Source: Chitinophaga eiseniae
GTDB taxonomy: Bacteria > Bacteroidota > Bacteroidia > Chitinophagales > Chitinophagaceae
NCBI RefSeq assembly: GCF_012641265.1
Contig: NZ_JABAHZ010000005.1
Span: 1 to 64,000, forward strand
Reading direction: 5' to 3'
DNA: 64,000 nucleotides
Shown: piece by piece, positions 58,652 through 64,000 of the stretch
How positions within the stretch are numbered: position 1 is the first letter of the stretch
Layout: the number at the start of each line of letters is the position of its first letter
The notes under the pieces: generated by a model
Database searches by the model: none
What the model saw: only the letters and a program-made list of their open reading frames with translations
What the model was told of the DNA's origin: nothing
Position numbers and translations under genes: made by a program

Positions 58652-59854
58652 TCAGGTGACCAGTGTTTTCTTTCTTCCCACCAATGCTTGTCGCAACATC
58701 TTTTCCATAGGAAGTTCAAAATAGTAGAACGCTGCGGTACTGACGGGAATCAGGATAGCCAGGAACAGCATCAGCGCTATAGGGGAATACATCAACGTTC
58801 TGTCGAGCCCCAGGCACTTTAACACCAATACAAATACGATTTGTAAGGGAAAGTGGATAAGATAAATAGCATAGCTGCTGTTTCCTATTACTAACAACCA
58901 TTTGGCCCATTGCCCTTTCACCGATTCCCATAATACAAGACAAATGATGGTACAGGGCGATACGGTTACCCTGAATATCAGGTTAATGGTAGTATGATAA
59001 TTAGCATGATAATCGGCTATATTCATTTGCGGCCGGTATCTTTTCATCATCGCTTCCCAAAGGGGATACACCAGGTTAAAACGATAGGCAATAAAAACAA
59101 ATGCCCATAATATGCCTGTGAGGGTAAGTATATAAGGGAGATATTTTCTTCCCTTATTTCCCCTGATTATCCAGTCATAGAGATAGTACACCAAAGCGCC
59201 CAGGAAGAAGGAAAACACGCCTTTTCCGAGGTAGGAACCATAGTGTTGTATGATGGCCCCCAATGGTATCAGCAAGATCAGCAGGCCCCGGTTAGCCTGC
59301 CACCGGCACCAGCAAATCACAAAAAACAGGAGATATAAAAACACCTCTACAGATACAGACCAGGAAGGACCATTAAAGGAAAAGCCTTTTTCAAATCCCC
59401 AGGTTTGCATAAACAAAAGGTTCAGTATAAAGTGGTAAAAATCATTATACACCAGGATGTAATAATGGCCATATACTTTCAACATCATCCATTGCAATAC
59501 GGCTACAGTTATCAGGCAGGCAAAATGGAGCGGGTATAAGCGGGAAATTCTGAGTACCGCGAATCTTCCAAAGTTCATGCTATGTGTGGCAATACGTTCT
59601 GCATATAACCAGAAAAAAATAAATCCCGATAACAGAAAGAAAAGATCCACCGCTACCACGGCATATTCATATATCATCGACAGTTGCGAATACCAGGGTA
59701 ACGCATACCGGTCGAAATGATTCAATACAAAAACATCGTCTTTATAGTAAAAAAACTGCCAGTGATAAATCACTACAATCATCGAAGCGATGCCCCTCAC
59801 GGCATCTAAACTATAAAAATGCTGAGGAGTGGTTGAGTCTGGTGTCTTTGCCAT
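58652..59854 (-). CDS. Acyltransferase family protein (OafA/YrhL-type)
   Basis: A 400-residue integral membrane acyltransferase_3 protein with ten predicted helices. It begins FYSLDAVRGIASMIVVIYHW (catalytic His in HW), has DLFFLLSGFIFFWLYAERI and RISRLYPLHFACLI, then WSVSVEVFLYLLFFVICW and, near the end, SSYAIYLIHFPLQIVFVLVLK. Such enzymes O-acetylate or succinylate polysaccharides using acyl-CoA in the membrane. Its place just upstream of the EPS operon on the same strand suggests that it decorates this polymer. A -7 box lies 18 bp before the start. Confidence 0.93.
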   Translation of the reverse strand: MAKTPDSTTPQHFYSLDAVRGIASMIVVIYHWQFFYYKDDVFVLNHFDRYALPWYSQLSMIYEYAVVAVDLFFLLSGFIFFWLYAERIATHSMNFGRFAVLRISRLYPLHFACLITVAVLQWMMLKVYGHYYILVYNDFYHFILNLLFMQTWGFEKGFSFNGPSWSVSVEVFLYLLFFVICWCRWQANRGLLILLIPLGAIIQHYGSYLGKGVFSFFLGALVYYLYDWIIRGNKGRKYLPYILTLTGILWAFVFIAYRFNLVYPLWEAMMKRYRPQMNIADYHANYHTTINLIFRVTVSPCTIICLVLWESVKGQWAKWLLVIGNSSYAIYLIHFPLQIVFVLVLKCLGLDRTLMYSPIALMLFLAILIPVSTAAFYYFELPMEKMLRQALVGRKKTLVT

Positions 59855-59872
59855 CTATTCATCGAATAATAA

Positions 59873-59880
59873 CAAAATTA
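59873..59880 (-). promoter_or_regulatory. -7 box of the acyltransferase gene
   Basis: On the minus strand TAATTTTG fully matches TAnnTTTG. There is no TTTG at the expected -33 position. The predicted leader is about 15 nt. Confidence 0.45.
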
Positions 59881-59979
59881 TCAACACCACGTGTATCCGA
59901 TTCAGTATAAGAAAGTTAATTATAAAATGAGAGTATCGATACGTTGAAATACGAAAGAATGAAATGAATACAACAACAC

Positions 59980-59997
59980 GGAATGAACAAAATGAAT
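59980..59997 (+). repeat. Right copy of the 18-bp repeat flanking the EPS locus
   Basis: GGAATGAACAAAATGAAT, 17 of 18 identical to 44902-44919 and in the same orientation. Both copies lie in divergent promoter regions at the two edges of the EPS locus. Confidence 0.4.
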
Positions 59998-60297
59998 ACT
60001 GGATATAGGCAGCGATAAATATAGATAGCCCCTCCCGGCATTGAACATTATATCAGCTCCTAACAAATAAGCCTATACGAAAATAGAAACGCGCCGACCC
60101 GTTACCGGCCACCCCGACCCGCTTCCTTTACTTCATCCCCAGCCCAAATCTTAAGATGCTATTAAACTATGGCCTCCCACCTCCCCGCACTTAAAAAAAA
60201 ACTACCTTCGCCGCGTAACCATCATCAATTGCCTGGCATGTAAACCGTCATTTTTCGGGTATTTGCGGGCAAGACTTTAATATATACCGAGAATCAT

Positions 60298-63200
60298 ATG
60301 CGTAATGCCTTCATTAAAAAAGTCGCATTAAAAATATTAAAAATTACATCTATATCTTTAGCCGCTATTCTTGCGCTTTTGTTTTTGCTCCCCATGCTGT
60401 TTCCCACCACCGTGTCCAATAAAATAAAGACCTGGGCCAACAACAGCATTACCGGGGAACTGAACTTTTCCAAAGCCCGGCTATCCTTTTTTAATCACTT
60501 CCCGGCACTCACGCTTACCCTGTATGATTTTAGCCTCAAAGGAGGCGCGCCTTTCCAACAGGATACCCTGGTTGCGGCCAACGAAGTAGCCCTGGGCGTA
60601 AACCTGGGCAGCCTCTTTTCCAGCGCGGTCAACATCGACGAAATATACCTGACCAACGGGAAAATACATATCATGGTGGATTCCGCCGGACGCCCGAACT
60701 ATAACGTATACCAGGCGGCTCCCTCCAGCAATACCAACAAATCCGACAGCAGCAGCGCCTCTATGAAAATTGAACGGATACAGATAGAACACTGCCATCT
60801 CATTTACGATGACCAGTCGCTCCCCATGTACCTGCAAGCCAAAGAAGTGAACTACATCGGTAAAGGAGACCTGAGTAAAGCGGTTTTTGACCTGTACTCT
60901 AAAATCAACATCGGCTCACTCGACTTTGCCTATGACAACACCTCCTACCTCCTGTCTAAAAAACTGAATGGAGAACTGATCACTAAAATAAACACCAACT
61001 CCCTCGATTTTATTTTCGAGAGAAATGACCTGAAAATAAATGAACTGCCAGTAAGATTGAAAGGCGCCTTCGCCTTCCTGAAAAACGGTTACAAGATGGA
61101 CTTTCGCCTTAGCTCCATGGAATCCAGTCTGCATGCCATTTTCGGCGCCCTCCCACCGGAATACCTCACCTGGATGCAACATACCGATGTTCAGGGTACC
61201 GCCGACGTAAATGCCAGTCTCATTGGCGAATACATCGCAGCCACCAACACCATGCCTACCCTCACCTTTAACATGCAGGTACGCAATGGCCAGATCAGCA
61301 ACCCCAAAGCGCCGGCGCCCATCAAAAACCTGTTCCTCAACTTCCAGTCGAAGCTCGCCCAGCTCAATACAGATAGTCTCTATGTAAATGTGGATTCTAT
61401 CTTCTTCAACATCGACAAAGACTATTTCAGCTCCATCATCCGGGTAAAAGGACTCAAAACACCGGAAGTGCATGTAAAAATGAATACAGACCTGGACCTG
61501 GAAAAATGGAGTAAGGCCATGGGATACCCTTCCTTTGAGCTGAAAGGCCGCCTGCAGGCCCACCTGCTGGCCGATGGCCTGTATGCCACCCGCATACTGG
61601 ACCGTGGCCCCAAACACCGGCCCGATACTGTAATTGCCAGCATCCCGGCCTTTAACCTGGATGCCAGCCTGCGCAACGGCTACTTTAAATTTACGTCCCT
61701 GCCGGAAGCCCTTAAAAATATCAGCTTCCAGGTGCAGGCCAACTGCCCCGACAGCAACTACGCCCATACGCACTTCAATATCGACAACATCAACGCCAAC
61801 CTCCTGAGCAATTATATCAAGGGCTATTTCCGCTTCCACAACGCCGAAGCCCCGGAAGTAGATGCCCAACTGGCAGCCGTAATGAACCTGGCCGACATCC
61901 AGCAATTTTATCGTATGGACAGTCTCGATATCACCGGGGCGCTACATATAGATGTAAATACCAAAGGCAGTTATATCCCGGCAAAAAGGCGCTTTCCCGT
62001 TACTACGGCCCAGCTCACTATGAACGACGGCACCATACGGACCAAATATTACCCTACACCTATCCAGAAAATTAATATAGACGCCACCGTTACCAACACC
62101 ACCGGTACCCTCCAGTCGATGAAGGTAAACCTGAAGCCAGTGGGCTTTGAATTCGAAGGACAGCCCTTTGTATTGAAAGCAGACCTTAACAACTTTGATA
62201 ACCTCCGCTATAATATTACCTCCAACGGCGTGATCAACCTGGGCGCCATCTACAAAGTATTTGCCCTGCAAGGCTACGATGTGAAAGGCTTCATTGCCAC
62301 CAACCTGGCACTCAGCGGTACCCAGGCCGATGCTATCGCCGGACGTTACAATAAACTCAATAACCGGGGTACGCTCACGGTAAAGGATATTGTACTCACC
62401 ACTTCCCTGCTCCCCCTGCCCTGCCGCATCAGCAACGGCGTTTTCCGGTTCGACCAGGACAAAATGTGGTTCGATACCTTCGTGGCCAATTATGGTAAAT
62501 CAAAGCTGACCATGAACGGCTTCTTAAGTAACGTGATTGGTTATGCCACCCAACCGAATCAAACCCTGCATGGCACGTTCGACTTTAAAAGCAATTATAT
62601 ACTGGTAGATGAACTGATGACCAACGCCACGGAGCCTGCCGCCGCAACGCCTAAAGCCGCGTCCTCCGGTTCCGGCGTTATCCGGCTGCCAACTAACCTG
62701 GCGCTCACCCTCAACGCCACCGCAGCGAAGATCCGCTTTAAAGGCATGGACATCGACAGCTTCCATGGCCAGGTAGTGCTGGACAGCGGCAAGGTGTTGA
62801 TGAATAAAACCGGCTTTAATATTATTGGCGCTCCCGTGGAAATGGATGCTACCTACACCTGCATCCAACCCCAGCGGGCCGCATTCGACTACCATATCAG
62901 TGCAAAAGAATTCGATATCAGGCGCGCCTATAATGAAATAAAGATCTTTCACGACATGGCCAGTTCGGCAGCCAGCGCCAGCGGCATCGTAGGAATAGAC
63001 TATCACCTCAATGGTAAGCTGGATGGTAACATGAATCCAATTTACCCCTCCCTGAAAGGAGGCGGCGTGCTGTCGGTGAAAAAAATAAAACTGAAAGGAT
63101 TTAAACTGATGAATGCCGTGAGCCAGTCCACCGGCAAATCAGACATCAAAGATCCCGATGTATCCAAAGTCGATATTAAATCCAGCATCAGCAATAATAT

Positions 63201-63432
63201 TATTACCATAGAGAGAACCAAACTCCGTATTGCCGGCTTCCGGCCGCGTTTTGAGGGACAGGTGAGCATGGACGGACAACTCAATCTGAAAGGACGTGTA
63301 GGACTGCCTCCATTTGGTATTATCGGTATTCCGTTTAATGTTACCGGTACGCAAAGCAATCCCAAAGTACAGCTACGGCGGGGTAGCGATAATAAACTGG
63401 AAGAAACAACGGAATCGGAAGAGGATAACTAA
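60298..63432 (+). CDS. AsmA family protein
   Basis: A 1044-residue protein of the AsmA/TamB-like (bridge-like lipid transfer) superfamily. One N-terminal membrane anchor (ILKITSISLAAILALLFLLPMLF) is followed by the AsmA signature LNFSKARLSFFNHFPALTLTLYDFSLKGG (landmark). Long beta-rich repeats fill the middle, and the C-terminal AsmA_2 part has GGGVLSVKKIKLKGFKL and GRVGLPPFGIIGIPFNVTGTQSNPKVQLRRG. Such proteins span the periplasm and are thought to carry phospholipids to the outer membrane. The length is typical for Bacteroidota. It is monocistronic. Confidence 0.92.
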   Translation: MRNAFIKKVALKILKITSISLAAILALLFLLPMLFPTTVSNKIKTWANNSITGELNFSKARLSFFNHFPALTLTLYDFSLKGGAPFQQDTLVAANEVALGVNLGSLFSSAVNIDEIYLTNGKIHIMVDSAGRPNYNVYQAAPSSNTNKSDSSSASMKIERIQIEHCHLIYDDQSLPMYLQAKEVNYIGKGDLSKAVFDLYSKINIGSLDFAYDNTSYLLSKKLNGELITKINTNSLDFIFERNDLKINELPVRLKGAFAFLKNGYKMDFRLSSMESSLHAIFGALPPEYLTWMQHTDVQGTADVNASLIGEYIAATNTMPTLTFNMQVRNGQISNPKAPAPIKNLFLNFQSKLAQLNTDSLYVNVDSIFFNIDKDYFSSIIRVKGLKTPEVHVKMNTDLDLEKWSKAMGYPSFELKGRLQAHLLADGLYATRILDRGPKHRPDTVIASIPAFNLDASLRNGYFKFTSLPEALKNISFQVQANCPDSNYAHTHFNIDNINANLLSNYIKGYFRFHNAEAPEVDAQLAAVMNLADIQQFYRMDSLDITGALHIDVNTKGSYIPAKRRFPVTTAQLTMNDGTIRTKYYPTPIQKINIDATVTNTTGTLQSMKVNLKPVGFEFEGQPFVLKADLNNFDNLRYNITSNGVINLGAIYKVFALQGYDVKGFIATNLALSGTQADAIAGRYNKLNNRGTLTVKDIVLTTSLLPLPCRISNGVFRFDQDKMWFDTFVANYGKSKLTMNGFLSNVIGYATQPNQTLHGTFDFKSNYILVDELMTNATEPAAATPKAASSGSGVIRLPTNLALTLNATAAKIRFKGMDIDSFHGQVVLDSGKVLMNKTGFNIIGAPVEMDATYTCIQPQRAAFDYHISAKEFDIRRAYNEIKIFHDMASSAASASGIVGIDYHLNGKLDGNMNPIYPSLKGGGVLSVKKIKLKGFKLMNAVSQSTGKSDIKDPDVSKVDIKSSISNNIITIERTKLRIAGFRPRFEGQVSMDGQLNLKGRVGLPPFGIIGIPFNVTGTQSNPKVQLRRGSDNKLEETTESEEDN

Positions 63433-63439
63433 AGATATC

Positions 63440-63463
63440 CGCTGTTTTCATCTTCAGCGTTTT
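63440..63463 (+). terminator. Weak terminator after the AsmA gene
   Basis: CGCTG and CAGCG form a 5-bp stem with a 10-nt loop followed by TTTT, 8 bp after the stop codon. The stem is short, so the call is uncertain. Confidence 0.3.
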
Positions 63464-63646
63464 AAAGTAGTTACTAAAACTAGCTCTCAATCCTTTATCA
63501 TGAAAGGTTTAGCGTCACATTTTAGTGCTATTTTTTGCGCCCTCTTCTGAAAGCCGCCGTAAAACTTCTAACTTGCGCTTCGTATAGTCGTTCGAGATAT
63601 TTACCTATAAACTGTAATACATTTTCAAATCCCTAAATCTATCATT

Positions 63647-64000
63647 TTGAAAAAATTATTTTTGTTAGCCGCAGCCTGTGTTGCCGGAGTTAATTCCTAT
63701 TCCCAAAGTTTTATGCATGGCGCGGGTGTGGTTGCTTTTGTACAAACATCAGCCAAGTCTGATGCTTTTGCGGTGGGCGGTCTTACTTATTCTCCCCGTT
63801 TTAACTTTATGGAGCAAGACAATATGTCTTTATCCCTGGGTATCCCCCTCAGTATAGGATTGGGTGGCAGCTACAATAGCAGCTATGGTTCCTATAGTGG
63901 AGAGAGCAATAATCTCAGTTTTATATTTAACGCTCCACTGGTATTTAATGCCAACTTCGGACGTGGGTCCAGCCGGGAAGCCGATGGCCGTTTTGGATTC
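63647..64000 (+). CDS. Secreted or outer membrane beta-barrel-like protein (3' truncated)
   Basis: The frame is open for 118 codons from a TTG start at 63647 to the end of the window. The start encodes a clear signal peptide (KKLFLLAAACVAGVNSYSQS), and no ATG precedes it in frame with a better leader. The mature part has alternating glycine and aromatic residues (AVGGLTYSPRFNF, LSLGIPLSIGLGGSYNSSYG, LSFIFNAPLVFNANFG), the pattern of an outer membrane beta-barrel protein of the type common in Bacteroidota. The function is not known and the C terminus is missing. Confidence 0.75.
   Translation, partial: MKKLFLLAAACVAGVNSYSQSFMHGAGVVAFVQTSAKSDAFAVGGLTYSPRFNFMEQDNMSLSLGIPLSIGLGGSYNSSYGSYSGESNNLSFIFNAPLVFNANFGRGSSREADGRFGF

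Larger units (their letters stand above)
59855..60297. other. 443-bp non-coding spacer
   Basis: No gene is seen. It separates the divergent acyltransferase and AsmA genes. It holds the -7 box at 59873, the right copy of the flanking repeat at 59980-59997, and a pair of CCGACCCG copies near 60100. No convincing promoter for the AsmA gene was found. One TGGCATG with a GT 10 bp on (60234) resembles a sigma-54 box but lacks other support. Confidence 0.7.

Noticed and set aside
60234..60248. Sigma-54-like TGGCATG before the AsmA gene
   Set aside because: Only the -24 part matches and no upstream activator element is present; such matches are expected by chance in a window of this size.
60916..61905. 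329-codon frame antisense to the AsmA gene
   Set aside because: The sense frame has a clear domain structure; the antisense frame has no start signals and unnatural His/Gly/Val-rich composition.

Overview
The window comes from the chromosome of a Bacteroidota bacterium, most likely a Chitinophagaceae member close to Chitinophaga. The reasons are a type IX secretion C-terminal domain, a FecI/FecR plus SusC/SusD locus, several Bacteroidota-type promoters (TTTG-N19-TAnnTTTG), four stand-alone MacB/FtsX-like permeases of about 800 residues, and FkbM-rich exopolysaccharide genes. The genus is inferred from gene style only.

Region 1 (1-3.7 kb) looks like the end of an integrative element. It holds the 3' part of a T9SS-sorted secreted protein, two small unknown genes and a large serine recombinase whose 3' end runs antisense through a tRNA-Lys(TTT) gene and that tRNA's terminator. 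Region 2 (3.8-9.2 kb) carries small metabolic or envelope genes: a YdeI-like protein, SnoaL-like proteins, YccF, a YtxH-like protein and an M1 metallopeptidase.

Region 3 (9.2-31.3 kb) is a mosaic built around four orphan MacB-type ABC permeases. Each has a candidate regulatory element 97-114 bp upstream of its start; in three of them the sequence is nearly the same, and three have a sigma-54-like TGGCA box closer to the gene. Between them lie a GlxA/AraC regulator with a DUF899 pair, an AI-2E family transporter, a MarR-isochorismatase operon, a MarR/DoxX divergon and a MarR-MFS efflux operon.

Region 4 (31.4-42 kb) is a SusCD-type uptake locus: a lipoprotein, an ECF sigma factor, a FecR anti-sigma factor, SusC, SusD, a PhoPQ-activated (PqaA) family hydrolase and a glycerophosphodiesterase fused to an alpha/beta hydrolase. 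It has no glycosidase, so the substrate is probably an ester or phosphodiester compound. A 32-bp motif (GAGGG-R-TTT-N9-AAACGAATACATAG) precedes both the lipoprotein and fecR and is the likely promoter read by this sigma factor.

Region 5 (42-60 kb) has a DHA2 MFS pump and a DUF2167 protein, then a Wzx/Wzy-type exopolysaccharide cluster. Its genes are transcribed leftward from wza (58.5 kb) through the BY-kinase, flippase, methyltransferases, glycosyltransferases and polymerase to the WcaJ-type and WcaI-type enzymes. A convergent third FkbM gene lies at one end and an acyltransferase at the other. The window ends with an AsmA-family protein and a truncated secreted protein.

Three large intergenic inverted repeats (34 bp perfect, 41 bp perfect, and one bulged) sit at operon borders. 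No rRNA, CRISPR array or insertion sequence was seen.
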